Origin: Nitrospinaceae bacterium
GTDB taxonomy: Bacteria > Nitrospinota > Nitrospinia > Nitrospinales > VA-1
Reading direction: 5' to 3'
Assembly: GCA_029261595.1 (NCBI GenBank)
Contig: JAJDAZ010000026.1
Span: 62,001-126,000 of the forward strand
DNA: 64,000 bases
In this document: piece after piece, positions 52,123-62,111 of the stretch
Layout of the letters: each line of letters begins with the position of its first letter
Numbering within the stretch: position 1 is the first letter of the stretch
Program-made: the position numbers and the translations under genes
Notes under the pieces: generated by a model
The model's database searches: none
What the model saw: the letters and a program-made list of their open reading frames with translations, nothing else
What the model was told of the DNA's origin: nothing

Positions 52123-52728
52123 ATGAGCAGTGAAAAAGAATTGGCTCTACATTACATAGACAAAGTTCATATGTCTCTGCTTGAAACCGGGAAGGCGATT
52201 AATCGATACGCGATGTATGTGGTGACAACTAGTTTACTATTAATGGCGCTAGGAACTGGTCTCTTGGACGTCGGGAAAACCATTTCTATTTCAGGTCTCA
52301 GTATTAGTATACCCTCTTGGGTAATTTCCTATGTTGGAGCTTGGATACTTATTTTTTTTTACGGGAGTTTTCTTGGCTTAATTAATCATGAAAATTGGCT
52401 TTATAAAGTAGTTATACGGTTGTACAGAAGTATTGGATTTTCGGATGAAAGCATGGAGAGTCACTCGGAAAATACTTTGGAGTACCCTGGAGTTCTTACA
52501 ATAAGCGCTAGTAAGCGTAGTCTTGGGAAAGCACATTCCCCTTTTATCATACTTTATGCGGGGGTTTTAATACTTTTCCCGATGGTTGCCGAAGTATATG
52601 TTGCATATAAGCTCCTAGTTTCCCAGAATTATTCGTTGTTGATGATCTTTTCTTTTTGTTTAATATTTCTAATTGGGTTCACCCATTTTGTCGGCCTGTT
52701 TCAATCTTTCCGTAGGTTGAAAAAGTAA
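52123..52728 (+). CDS. AT-rich hypothetical membrane protein
   Basis: 201-aa ORF with about four TM segments. Confidence 0.65.
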   Translation: MSSEKELALHYIDKVHMSLLETGKAINRYAMYVVTTSLLLMALGTGLLDVGKTISISGLSISIPSWVISYVGAWILIFFYGSFLGLINHENWLYKVVIRLYRSIGFSDESMESHSENTLEYPGVLTISASKRSLGKAHSPFIILYAGVLILFPMVAEVYVAYKLLVSQNYSLLMIFSFCLIFLIGFTHFVGLFQSFRRLKK

Positions 52729-52779
52729 ACGGATAAACTATTCACTAAGAACTCGGATTTTGTTTAAATTTATGAAATC

Positions 52780-53796
52780 ATGAAAACCAAAACTCACATG
52801 ATCGTGCCGGTGTTCATCCCCCATTTGGGATGCCCTTACCGTTGCGTGTTTTGCAATCAGACGGACATCACGGGCCAACAGGGGAGGGCGGACGAGAAAA
52901 AGCTTCAGGAAACGCTGGCGACTTATCTGGATGATAAACCTCTCGACCAACTCCCGCCCCACCGGGAAGTGGCATTTTATGGCGGCAGTTTTACCGGCTT
53001 GCCTGCCGGGAGGCAGGAGAACCTGCTCAAACAGGTCCAACCCTGGGTGAAGAAGGGTTTGGTGAACGCCATCCGCCTGTCCACGCATCCGTTGTTTATT
53101 GACGCGGAACGGTTGGAGTTGTTGAAGAAATATGGTGTGAGCACGGTCGAGCTTGGCATACAATCTACGGACCCAAATGTTCTGGAACTTTCCGGTCGTC
53201 CCTGCTCGTGGGAAGTCATGGAAAATGCCGTGGACCTGATTCGGAAAAATGGGTTCCGGCTGGGATTGCAATTGATGCCGGGTTTGCCGGGCGACTCGGA
53301 TCAGACGTTTGCAAAATCTGTGGACGATGTATTGTCCTGGAAACCGGATTTTGTCCGGCTGTACCCCACGCTGGTGGTGCGGCACACGGAATTATTCGAG
53401 ATGTATCAAGGGGGAAAATACACTCCCTGGAGTTTGGAGCGCACGGTGGATAATCTGAAAACAGCGGTTCTGAAATTCCGCGCTGAAAATATTCCGGTGA
53501 TTCGCCTTGGCCTGCATCCCGACCCTTCTTTGCTTGAAAATTTTGTGGCCGGTCCGTATCATCCTTCCCTGCGTTACCTGGTGGATTGCCGGATCGGTCT
53601 GGATGAGATGATCGAGAATATCCGTGACCAGAAAATTTTGAACGGGAACATTTATTTTAAAGTTCCCTCAAACCGGATTTCTGTTTATATTGGCCATAAA
53701 CGGGAAAACATTCAAACGTTGAAAACCCTATTCGGCTTTGAAAATGTCACCCTGAAACCGGAAACAAACTGTGACCGCCTGCAACTGACCGCATGA
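52780..53796 (+). CDS. Radical SAM protein (Elp3-like)
   Basis: HLGCPYRCVFCNQ; EVAFYGGSFTGL; STVELGIQSTDPNVL. Confidence 0.92.
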   Translation: MKTKTHMIVPVFIPHLGCPYRCVFCNQTDITGQQGRADEKKLQETLATYLDDKPLDQLPPHREVAFYGGSFTGLPAGRQENLLKQVQPWVKKGLVNAIRLSTHPLFIDAERLELLKKYGVSTVELGIQSTDPNVLELSGRPCSWEVMENAVDLIRKNGFRLGLQLMPGLPGDSDQTFAKSVDDVLSWKPDFVRLYPTLVVRHTELFEMYQGGKYTPWSLERTVDNLKTAVLKFRAENIPVIRLGLHPDPSLLENFVAGPYHPSLRYLVDCRIGLDEMIENIRDQKILNGNIYFKVPSNRISVYIGHKRENIQTLKTLFGFENVTLKPETNCDRLQLTA

Positions 53797-53853
53797 TGCG
53801 ATTGGCAAAATTTAAAATATAATTATTCGTTTTTAAGAAAGGACACTCTCTCG

Positions 53854-54138
53854 ATGGTTACAATTGGAATGAACTATAAAATGATTCCCGGCAAGGAATC
53901 CATATTCGAAGATGCCTTCAACAATGTTTTAAAAGTCATGAACGAAATGGAAGGGCATTCCGAATCTTTTTTGTATAAAGACGTGAATGATCCGCAATCT
54001 TACCTGATCGTTTCGGACTGGAGCTCGGAGGAGGCTTTTAACGGATTCATTGCATCGGACAAGTTTAAAAACGTGGTCAACTGGGGAAAAGAAAACATTC
54101 TGGCGGGTCGGCCCTCGCACACGGTTTATAAGAAATAA
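53854..54138 (+). CDS. Antibiotic biosynthesis monooxygenase (ABM) family protein
   Basis: MNYKMIPGKESIFEDAFNNVLKVMNEMEGHSESFLYKDVNDPQSYLIVSDWSSEEAFNGFIAS. Confidence 0.85.
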   Translation: MVTIGMNYKMIPGKESIFEDAFNNVLKVMNEMEGHSESFLYKDVNDPQSYLIVSDWSSEEAFNGFIASDKFKNVVNWGKENILAGRPSHTVYKK

Positions 54139-54144
54139 AGAGGA

Positions 54145-54363
54145 TTATTCTCCGGGGGTTTCATTTGGAGTGTATTCATAGAGACCGTTTTTAATACTGC
54201 GGACCACTTTTTTGTGAAAAAGCTCGGTATCGTGATGAAGATGGTCCTGCACCCGCCAGCGGATATTGACAATTTTTCCATCGGGGTGATCGAATATTTT
54301 TGTGACTTCACCGGTATTTTCCGACATGGGTTCAAACAGGACATCTCCGATTTGTAATTTCAC
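54145..54363 (-). CDS. Hypothetical small protein
   Basis: 72-aa ORF MKLQIGDVLFEPMSENTGEV. Confidence 0.6.
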   Translation of the reverse strand: MKLQIGDVLFEPMSENTGEVTKIFDHPDGKIVNIRWRVQDHLHHDTELFHKKVVRSIKNGLYEYTPNETPGE

Positions 54364-54470
54364 AGCTTTTCTCCCGGTGTGGCGCAGGACCGAATATTAA
54401 TGTGGCTGAATCAATTACTATCTTACCCTTGATTTTGAATAAAACGAAGTTTCTTTAAGGGAACTTCCGT

Positions 54471-54740
54471 ATGGAAAATATTTTGATGGAGAGTATTATG
54501 CTGGAATATATCGTCATGTCGCCCATGTACCCGACCATGACTTCAGGAAAAATCGATAAATACCTGGTGGGCCAGGGCGATAAAGTGATCAAAGGCTCCG
54601 CCGTGGCGGAAATCATCGCCGAAGGCTATTTCACGCTTTTATCCGAGGTGGATGGAATCGTCAAAGAATTTTATGTGATGGAAGGCGACTACGTTGAAAT
54701 CGATACGCCGCTGATCGAGGTGGAAGTAAAGGAGGGCTAA
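54471..54740 (+). CDS. Stand-alone biotinyl/lipoyl-like domain protein
   Basis: MSPMYPTMTSGKIDKYLVGQGDKVIKGSAVAEIIAEGYFTLLSEVDGIVKEFYVMEGDYVEIDTPLIEVEV. Confidence 0.8.
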   Translation: MENILMESIMLEYIVMSPMYPTMTSGKIDKYLVGQGDKVIKGSAVAEIIAEGYFTLLSEVDGIVKEFYVMEGDYVEIDTPLIEVEVKEG

Positions 54741-54754
54741 GGGGCATCCCGATC

Positions 54755-56107
54755 TCAAAACATGGAAAAAATAGCCCCGGCGGTGACGAGATAAATCACC
54801 AGTCCCAGAATATCATTCAGCACAATGACCATGGGGCCGGTGCTGATGGCCGGATCGATTCCCGCTTTGATAAAAAATATCGGCGTCAAGGATCCGAGCA
54901 GGCTGGAAACCCCCACCGCCATGATGATGCCGACGCCAACGGTCGGCCCCAGTAGCGGGTTGACCTGAATCAGGGTTCCCGTGGCCGCCGCAATGATCCC
55001 GCCGCACAGCACTCCAAAAATAACTCCATTGATGAGCCCCACGGCCAGTTCGCTTTTCACCACCCGTTTCAGGTTGTCCGGCTTGATGTTCCCGGTGGCC
55101 ATCCCGCGAACGATGACGGTGGCCCCCTGTATCGCCACATTGCCCGCCAGCCCGATAACAAAGGGAATAAAAAGTATGATGGTCGAAAATTCGACCAGCG
55201 AATCCTGATAAGCGCTGATAACGTACGCGCTGAACAATCCGCCGATAAAAGTCACAAACAGCCACGGAGCCCGCGACAGGATTTTTTTGCGGATTTTTTT
55301 AGCAAACGGGTCCACGGTGGCGGTTCCAACCATCGTAAAAATATCTTCGCTGGCGATATCCTGAATGGCGCGAATGACATCGTCAAACGTCACCACCCCC
55401 TGGATGATATTATTCTCGTCGGTCACAGGGATGCAGCTCATGTGTTCGTGGTCCATGAGAGAGGCCACTTTGTCGCAAGGGTCGGTCAATAAAACCTTTG
55501 GACCCCTCTTGCGCATGAACTCCGTGGGGCGGGCGATGGCGGGAATATTCAATAGATCCCTCAGTTTAAAATAACCCAGTAATTCATCTTTGTTATTCAC
55601 GACATAAAAATAAGGCGCCGGTTCGTGGCTCTTGTCCTGCTTGAGTTTGATCAGAATTTCGGCGGCGGTTTGATCCTCATGCACCCGGTTGAAGGTGGTT
55701 TGCATCAGCCCCCCGGCGGTTTCTTCCCCATATGAAATCAAATCCTTGATGATATTTGCTTCTTTTTGAGGAATTTTCTCCAGGATTTCATCGCGCGTTT
55801 CTTCAGGATGCTCCATGAGGATGTCAGTGGCTTCATCCTCTGGCATGTCCCTTAACAGACTGGCCAATAGATCCGGATCGAGAGAATCCTGAATCTCCAG
55901 TCGTGAATCTAGATCGGTTTCGTAAAGCAATTCCTGACGTTTTAGATCCGTATCCAGCAAATTGAGTATCTGAATTTTTTCTTCCCGGTTGAATTCGGAG
56001 AGCCGGCGGGCTATTTCAAAATGGTCCATCCCATTTATCCGGGAGTGGATATCATCCTTGGTGAGGGTAGGGTCATCTAAAAATAATTTAATATTCTCGA
56101 CAGGCAT
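54755..56107 (-). CDS. mgtE: Magnesium transporter MgtE
   Basis: N-terminal helical domain, CBS pair, C-terminal five-TM segment GLAGNVAIQGATVIVRGMATG. Confidence 0.93.
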   Translation of the reverse strand: MPVENIKLFLDDPTLTKDDIHSRINGMDHFEIARRLSEFNREEKIQILNLLDTDLKRQELLYETDLDSRLEIQDSLDPDLLASLLRDMPEDEATDILMEHPEETRDEILEKIPQKEANIIKDLISYGEETAGGLMQTTFNRVHEDQTAAEILIKLKQDKSHEPAPYFYVVNNKDELLGYFKLRDLLNIPAIARPTEFMRKRGPKVLLTDPCDKVASLMDHEHMSCIPVTDENNIIQGVVTFDDVIRAIQDIASEDIFTMVGTATVDPFAKKIRKKILSRAPWLFVTFIGGLFSAYVISAYQDSLVEFSTIILFIPFVIGLAGNVAIQGATVIVRGMATGNIKPDNLKRVVKSELAVGLINGVIFGVLCGGIIAAATGTLIQVNPLLGPTVGVGIIMAVGVSSLLGSLTPIFFIKAGIDPAISTGPMVIVLNDILGLVIYLVTAGAIFSMF

Positions 56108-56199
56108 GTTTTTATATATAATCCGTATTCAAAATAAGATAGTTTATAATACTTCTAGGGATTAAACGCAGGAATAATATTTTATTTTGATGAGGAAAT

Positions 56200-56439
56200 A
56201 TGGTTATAAATATTTCGCATGCTGACAAAGAAAAATATAAAAAGTTAACCGAAAATCGTAAGACGCGGGTTCGGAAAAACAGGACCGCCCTTCTTTCAGA
56301 TAAAACGAAAGATAAAGCTTTCAAGAAGTACGATAAAATGACGGGGAATGAAACGAAATCTGAGCCGGAAATCGATGTTCATGTAAAAATGAACGACAAC
56401 TTTATGCGCACCGGGCCGTACCGTCCGAAGAAAAAATAA
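56200..56439 (+). CDS. Hypothetical small basic protein
   Basis: 79-aa Lys-rich ORF. Confidence 0.5.
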   Translation: MVINISHADKEKYKKLTENRKTRVRKNRTALLSDKTKDKAFKKYDKMTGNETKSEPEIDVHVKMNDNFMRTGPYRPKKK

Positions 56440-56479
56440 AGCCCTTTCCTGGAAAGGGATCATTCTTGCTCTTAAAAAG

Positions 56480-58276
56480 TTATGCCAGGTTTTTTTGTAA
56501 ATGCGGCTTCAGCGTTGCCTTAATGACTTGAATGGTTTCTTCGGGGTCGTTATTGGGCTTGTCGTTTTTTTGGGTTGGTTGCGTTCTTGGAGCGGGTGTT
56601 TTCTTTTTAGCTTGCTTACAAGATCCTGACACATAATTTTTCAAGTAGGTTTCATAGACCCTTCCTTCAATAAACAGTTCCACCAGGTCCTCATCGAGCT
56701 TCCCGTCTTTGGCCAGTTTTCGCAGAATCTTGTGAACTTCACCCAGGTTAAGCGCCTTTTTGTAGGGGCGGTCGTCCGCCGTCAGGGCTTCCGCGATATC
56801 CGCCACAGCCATTAATTTTCCTTCAAAAGGAATTTCATCGCCTTTCAAGCCCAGGGGATAGCCACTGCCATCCATACATTCATGATGGGCCGCCGCAAAA
56901 TGAGGAATATTTTTAATTTTCTTGGTGAACGGAATTTGCTTTAGCATCCTTAAGGTTACGTAAGCATGCTCCTTGATTTTATTTCGCTCGGCCCTCGTGA
57001 TGGTGCCTTTACGGACCGATAAATTTTCCAGTTCATTCCCGGTTATGAAGGGCTTTGTGGTTCCATCCCAACCCTGATAAGTCATTTTGGCTATGGATTT
57101 GAGCCGCTCAATTTTTTCATCGGGCAAGCATTCTGTAGGCTGGTTGCATTCCCGGATGAACTGACGAATTTCCATGATTTCCTTGATTCGTATCTTTGTC
57201 TCTTCCACGCAAATGCTCAGTTCCACTCCCCCCGCTCCGCTTTCCATCAGAGCGATCTTTTTCTCTAAACCTTCCTTTTCTGCTTTTTCCAACAACAGCG
57301 ACATTCTTAAATCAATATGGTGAATCCTGTCGAATATGGTTTGCAGTTTGGTGGCTTTTTCCATGATTTCAACAGGAGTCGTGACTTTGCCGATATCATG
57401 CATCCAGGCGGCAATCCTCAACTCATGCATGGAATCCTCCGAGAAGAAGACTTCCTTGAAAGTGCCATCTTTTTTCTGGTGGATGGTTTCCGCCATCGTC
57501 AGGGTCAAATTGGCCACGCGACGAATGTGTCCTCCGGTATTTGGGGACTTTTCGTCAATGGCCGTTGCCATGACTTTTACAAAAGCCTCAAACAGCTTTT
57601 CCATATCACTGATGAGATTGATTTTGGATATGGCAATGGCGGCTTGAGAGGCCAGACCCTCGATGAGATCTTCATAATCTGCTGAAAAGGACTTGACCTC
57701 TCCTGTGTCCTGATCTTTTGCGTTTAACAATTGGAGAACGCCTATCACGTCATTTTCATGGTTTCTCAGCAGCACCACCAACATGGATTTGGTCCGGTAA
57801 CCCGTGGCCCGGTCGAAGTTCTTGGGATCGGTGAAATCAAACAGCGCCGTGTCGTACACATCGGGAATATTGACGGAAATTCCATTCAAAGCGGCAAACG
57901 CGGAAATATTGGTCTCATTTAGTTCGATAGGAGGGAAGGGAATGGTTTCTCCGTCTTTTCCGCCCATGCGAATATTCAGGCTATCGTTTTGAACGATTTC
58001 GTAGCGGAGGCACTGGTCTTCAAGAATATAAAGCACCCCTGCATCCGCATTGGTAAAATTCCGCGCCAGATCAACGATCATTTCCAACAAAACGTTGATA
58101 TCGGTGACGCTGGACATGGCCCGCCCAATTTCAGACAGTTTCTTTATTTGAGAGTGCAGACGATCCGCGTAATTCTTGACGTCCTGGACCACAGTCCCAA
58201 GCAAACTGTTCAGTCTTTCATCGAAAGACAAGGCAATAGGTGAACGCAAATCAGTTTGATTTGTTTTTTTCGTCAA
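56480..58276 (-). CDS. GAF and HD-GYP domain putative cyclic-di-GMP phosphodiesterase
   Basis: HDIGKVTTP; HHECMDGSGYPLGLKGDEIP; N-terminal GAF-like region. Confidence 0.92.
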   Translation of the reverse strand: MTKKTNQTDLRSPIALSFDERLNSLLGTVVQDVKNYADRLHSQIKKLSEIGRAMSSVTDINVLLEMIVDLARNFTNADAGVLYILEDQCLRYEIVQNDSLNIRMGGKDGETIPFPPIELNETNISAFAALNGISVNIPDVYDTALFDFTDPKNFDRATGYRTKSMLVVLLRNHENDVIGVLQLLNAKDQDTGEVKSFSADYEDLIEGLASQAAIAISKINLISDMEKLFEAFVKVMATAIDEKSPNTGGHIRRVANLTLTMAETIHQKKDGTFKEVFFSEDSMHELRIAAWMHDIGKVTTPVEIMEKATKLQTIFDRIHHIDLRMSLLLEKAEKEGLEKKIALMESGAGGVELSICVEETKIRIKEIMEIRQFIRECNQPTECLPDEKIERLKSIAKMTYQGWDGTTKPFITGNELENLSVRKGTITRAERNKIKEHAYVTLRMLKQIPFTKKIKNIPHFAAAHHECMDGSGYPLGLKGDEIPFEGKLMAVADIAEALTADDRPYKKALNLGEVHKILRKLAKDGKLDEDLVELFIEGRVYETYLKNYVSGSCKQAKKKTPAPRTQPTQKNDKPNNDPEETIQVIKATLKPHLQKNLA

Positions 58277-58622
58277 CTCAATAATCCAGGGAAATTTAAC
58301 AAGTGTGTTATGAATTATAGAACATAATGTCTAATAAAGCTATAACTCCTTTATTTATAATGGTTAATGCAAATTTCGGGCCTTTTGAGAAGGTCTGAGT
58401 AATCGACAGTTATTTGACAAACCGGAACAATTTTTTCTAGCCGGGTTTGAATTGAATGCCGTATTGTGGGCTATTTGCTGAGTTGAGTTTTCGTGGAGGG
58501 GCGATGGGCAGGCGAGGAATCCCCCTTCAGGAGCGCGGGATGCAAGAATGGGGATGGCATCGGAAGAGTTAAAATTCCGGTTATGGAGGCCTAAAAATAG
58601 CAGGTTTGAATGGACCGCCCTT

Positions 58623-59426
58623 TTAGAAATAATCCTTTAGGAGGAGAGGTTCCTTCGTGTGCCAGATTTTCTTTCCACACACATTGACGAAAACGGGATT
58701 TTCCGACCGGAACAGTTCAAGGTGCGCTTCATAAAGATCTTCCTGTTTGGTGCGGGCGTCTCCGTAAGCCTCTTTTTCTTCCTCAAAAATTCCTTCTTCG
58801 AAATTTTTGATCCCTTCCTTGGAACTTTTGCCTTCAAAATATCCCTTGAGCAGAGGATCTTTTAAGTTTTCCGGATTTTTGGCCGCTTTTCTGAGAAGCA
58901 GTTTGATGCCACGAGAAGAGGTCGATTCAAACAGGCCTGCCCGAATGCAGGTGTGACGGGATTTTCCCGGTTCCACGGTCCACTTTTCGATCGCTTCCTT
59001 GGAATAGCCCATTGCCCCGTAAGTCGCCAGTTGATGGCGGATTACATAAAAGGTGGAATAGGCGACAATGGTGTCGATGTCCAGCTGTTCCTCCAGATTC
59101 AGAATGGGGAGGTAAGACAAGGTGTTGGATTTGTCGATCTGCTCCTGAGTGGCATCAACGATGGGAGTTCCGACGTCACCAAGCGCCGTCGCGTAAAACA
59201 TGGTGTCAAATTTATCTGAATCAATACCTTTAATGGCGTCAATGCAGTTTTGATCGGTGATGTCCCCAAAAATGGTATGATCGGCATCCTCAATTTCGAA
59301 TCCGGGGATTTCCTTGCCATACCAATTGGCTATGATTTTGGCTTCTTTCCCATAGACTTTCCGGACAGCCTGAATGGCCGCGGTTCCCATCACGCCGGTT
59401 CCACCAATGACCAAAAATTTCCCCAT
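58623..59426 (-). CDS. NAD(P)-binding Rossmann-fold oxidoreductase (SDR-like)
   Basis: FLVIGGTGVMGTAAIQAVRKVYG; YGAMGYSKEAIEKW. Confidence 0.75.
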   Translation of the reverse strand: MGKFLVIGGTGVMGTAAIQAVRKVYGKEAKIIANWYGKEIPGFEIEDADHTIFGDITDQNCIDAIKGIDSDKFDTMFYATALGDVGTPIVDATQEQIDKSNTLSYLPILNLEEQLDIDTIVAYSTFYVIRHQLATYGAMGYSKEAIEKWTVEPGKSRHTCIRAGLFESTSSRGIKLLLRKAAKNPENLKDPLLKGYFEGKSSKEGIKNFEEGIFEEEKEAYGDARTKQEDLYEAHLELFRSENPVFVNVCGKKIWHTKEPLLLKDYF

Positions 59427-59501
59427 CTTTGCCTCCGCTGAATAATTAATTGCGAAAAATTTTTAATAGCTTCCTAATTGTTGCTGTCACCATACAGGAC
59501 T

Positions 59502-60224
59502 TCATGACCCACCATAATTTTCGTCTATATCCCAGAATGGAATTTGAGAATTCTCAAACAAGGCCTGGGCCGTATAGGGATCGGACCTCATGAAATCTAT
59601 GATTTCCTGATTCAAGGCGACGGTGGCGGGTAGAATTGCATGAACTTCATCCCTGTTATTAAAATCGTGAAATAAATTCCAATATTTATTAATAAAAATG
59701 CTGGCCCCCTGGATGGAAGTTTTTATTTTATCTGTGTCCAGGGCTCTTTTATTATTGGCCTCGGCAATTTTGGAATACTTGAGCCATTCCTCAACATACT
59801 TTTTTGGTTTGCCCAGAAAAATTTGTTCGCGCTTGAAGGGCTCCTCCCCCAACTCATGAATTTTTCGCGTGACAAAAAGGGCAAGTTCATTGAACGGGAC
59901 TCCCGATTTTGTTTCACACAAATACACCAGCGTCTCTATCAATTGACTGATATTGGAATCCAGCTTAACGGCATCCTTGGAATGATTGTCCAACGCAGAC
60001 GATCGGGCAAAAACTCCCCAGATACCACCGGCGGCGTCCACCTCTTTTCTTTTTTGATCCAAAGATTTTACAGGGCTCAGACAATTCGCGGGCTCACCAT
60101 TGGCATTGCCAATGAAGAACATAATGAAAAAAGTTGCCAGGCCAATAACGAAAAACGTAGAAGCCCGCACCTTCTTAGTTCCCACTAATATTTGCACCTG
60201 AAGGCGAGGATTTTCCAGAAACAT
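59502..60224 (-). CDS. Hypothetical secreted/membrane-anchored protein
   Basis: Hydrophobic segment ASTFFVIGLATFFIMFFIGNANG then soluble domain; start uncertain. Confidence 0.55.
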   Translation of the reverse strand: MFLENPRLQVQILVGTKKVRASTFFVIGLATFFIMFFIGNANGEPANCLSPVKSLDQKRKEVDAAGGIWGVFARSSALDNHSKDAVKLDSNISQLIETLVYLCETKSGVPFNELALFVTRKIHELGEEPFKREQIFLGKPKKYVEEWLKYSKIAEANNKRALDTDKIKTSIQGASIFINKYWNLFHDFNNRDEVHAILPATVALNQEIIDFMRSDPYTAQALFENSQIPFWDIDENYGGS

Positions 60225-60390
60225 GGTCGGCGTCTGCGGGTGGTTCCGGAACGGGTGGGGTTTCATTTCCGCTGAGGTTTTGACTCTCGGATGAAGCACC
60301 CGATGCAGGCTGGTTTTTCGGTTTGTCCGAACAACCTGAAACCAGGAATAAAACGGTAGACATTATTAAGGGAAAGAGTAATTTTTTCAT
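60175..60390 (-). CDS. Small lipoprotein
   Basis: Lipobox FLVSGCSDK; low-complexity Pro/Ser tail. Confidence 0.65.
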   Translation of the reverse strand: MKKLLFPLIMSTVLFLVSGCSDKPKNQPASGASSESQNLSGNETPPVPEPPADADHVSGKSSPSGANISGN

Positions 60391-60490
60391 TTCAACCCGG
60401 GAGAGAGAATTTTCTTCAATTTATACCGCATAGATGGATTAGTCAATTGGATTTTCCCGAACGAGTAGCCTCCATTCTAAGAGTTTCCTA

Positions 60491-60907
60491 TCATTTGATT
60501 TTGGTTTCGCCCATTTTCAGAATAGTTTGAAACTCTTTTTTGGTCAGCGGAGAAACCGATAGCCGCGACTGCTTGACCAGAGCGATGGATTGCAACTCAG
60601 GATGGGCTTTTATGTCTTCCAGGGTAACGGTGTTTTTCATGGCAACCACAGTTTTTAAATTTACCACGACCCAACGATCATCATCTGTGGTTGGGTCGGG
60701 ATAAGCTTCTTTTGTAACTTTTGCGACCCCCATGATTTCCTTTCCGACCACGCTGTGGTAAAAAAGCACCTGATCGCCCTTTTTCATTTCTTTCAAATTA
60801 TTCCTGGCCTGATAGTTCCTCACTCCATCCCAGAAAGTTTCCTTGTCCTGAATAAATTGGTCCCAGCTGTATTTTGTCGGTTCCTGCTTGACGAGCCAAT
60901 AGTTCAT
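60491..60907 (-). CDS. EVE (PUA-like) domain protein
   Basis: NYWLVKQEPTKYSWDQF ... FWDGVRNYQARNNLKEMKKGDQVLFYHS. Confidence 0.93.
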   Translation of the reverse strand: MNYWLVKQEPTKYSWDQFIQDKETFWDGVRNYQARNNLKEMKKGDQVLFYHSVVGKEIMGVAKVTKEAYPDPTTDDDRWVVVNLKTVVAMKNTVTLEDIKAHPELQSIALVKQSRLSVSPLTKKEFQTILKMGETKIK

Positions 60908-61154
60908 AATTTCCTCTGATGGTTTTAAAAATCAATGGCTTCCCGGTTAATTATTGGGAACCATTAATTCCATTTTGTGTTGAATGAAGCTGATTTCAAA
61001 TCTCGAACAATAAAAGGAACTATTATGTAATTTTTTAATAATGTGATTGACCATTATATTGAATCTAAATATAATCAAAGAAATCAACAAACTCTGTCCT
61101 ATTTTATCATTAAAAATTTATCTTGGGGGTTGACCTCTGGGAAGTTGGGGATCT

Positions 61155-62105
61155 ATGTATCGTAAAGAAATCAAAGTATTGGATTGTACCATCCGTGATG
61201 GTGGTTTGATGAATAATCACCAATTCGAAAACGACACCGTCCGCCGGGTTTATCAAGCGGTGAATGAGTCGGGTGTGGATTATATCGAGCTTGGTTATAA
61301 AGCGGACGAAAAGCAATTCGACCGAAAAGAATTTGGCCCCATGAAGTTTTGCTCTGAGAAAGATCTTGAGCGGGTTGTGGGCGACACTGAAAAAAAATGC
61401 AAACTTTCTGTGATGGCCGATATTGGCAGGTTTGATCCCGCCGACATATTGCCCGCCGGAGAAAGTTATGTGGACATGATGCGAGTGGCATCCTATATCA
61501 AAGACATCGACAAGGCCATCAATCTTGTGAATACTCTCAAAGGGAAGGGCTATGAAACGACCATCAACATCATGGCCGTATCTCACGCCCGGGAGAAAGA
61601 GCTGGACGAAGCGCTGGAACAGGTGGAAAAAGAAAGCGGCGTGGATGTGGTTTATCTCGTCGATAGTTTTGGCGCCCTCTATTCGGAGCAAATTTCCTAT
61701 CTGGCTAAGAAATACAAAGATATTTTAAAAACCAGGGAAGTTGGAATTCACGCCCACAATAATCAGCAACTGGCGTTTGCCAATACGATTGAATCCATCA
61801 TCAATAATATCAATTATCTCGATGGAACCATTTTGGGAATCGGACGTGCGGCGGGAAACTGCCCCCTGGAACTGATTTTGGGTTTTCTGAAAAATCCAAA
61901 ATACGATATCCGTCCCATACTGAGTGTGCTGGAATCTGATTTTGTGAAACTGAATCAGGAAATCGAATGGGGCTACACCATTCCCTATATGATTACCGGG
62001 ATCCTGGATCTGCATCCAAGGGCGGCCATGAAAGTGAGAAATTCAGATAAAAAAGACGAGTATCTGGGTTTCTATGAAAATTTGACCCATGAGGCGAATA
62101 TTTAA
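61155..62105 (+). CDS. DRE-TIM (HMGL-like) aldolase, similar to 4-hydroxy-2-oxovalerate aldolase
   Basis: VLDCTIRDGGLMNNHQF; VVYLVDSFGALY; VGIHAHNNQQLAFANTIE; ILGIGRAAGNCPLEL. Confidence 0.85.
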   Translation: MYRKEIKVLDCTIRDGGLMNNHQFENDTVRRVYQAVNESGVDYIELGYKADEKQFDRKEFGPMKFCSEKDLERVVGDTEKKCKLSVMADIGRFDPADILPAGESYVDMMRVASYIKDIDKAINLVNTLKGKGYETTINIMAVSHAREKELDEALEQVEKESGVDVVYLVDSFGALYSEQISYLAKKYKDILKTREVGIHAHNNQQLAFANTIESIINNINYLDGTILGIGRAAGNCPLELILGFLKNPKYDIRPILSVLESDFVKLNQEIEWGYTIPYMITGILDLHPRAAMKVRNSDKKDEYLGFYENLTHEANI

Positions 62106-62111
62106 CTGTCC

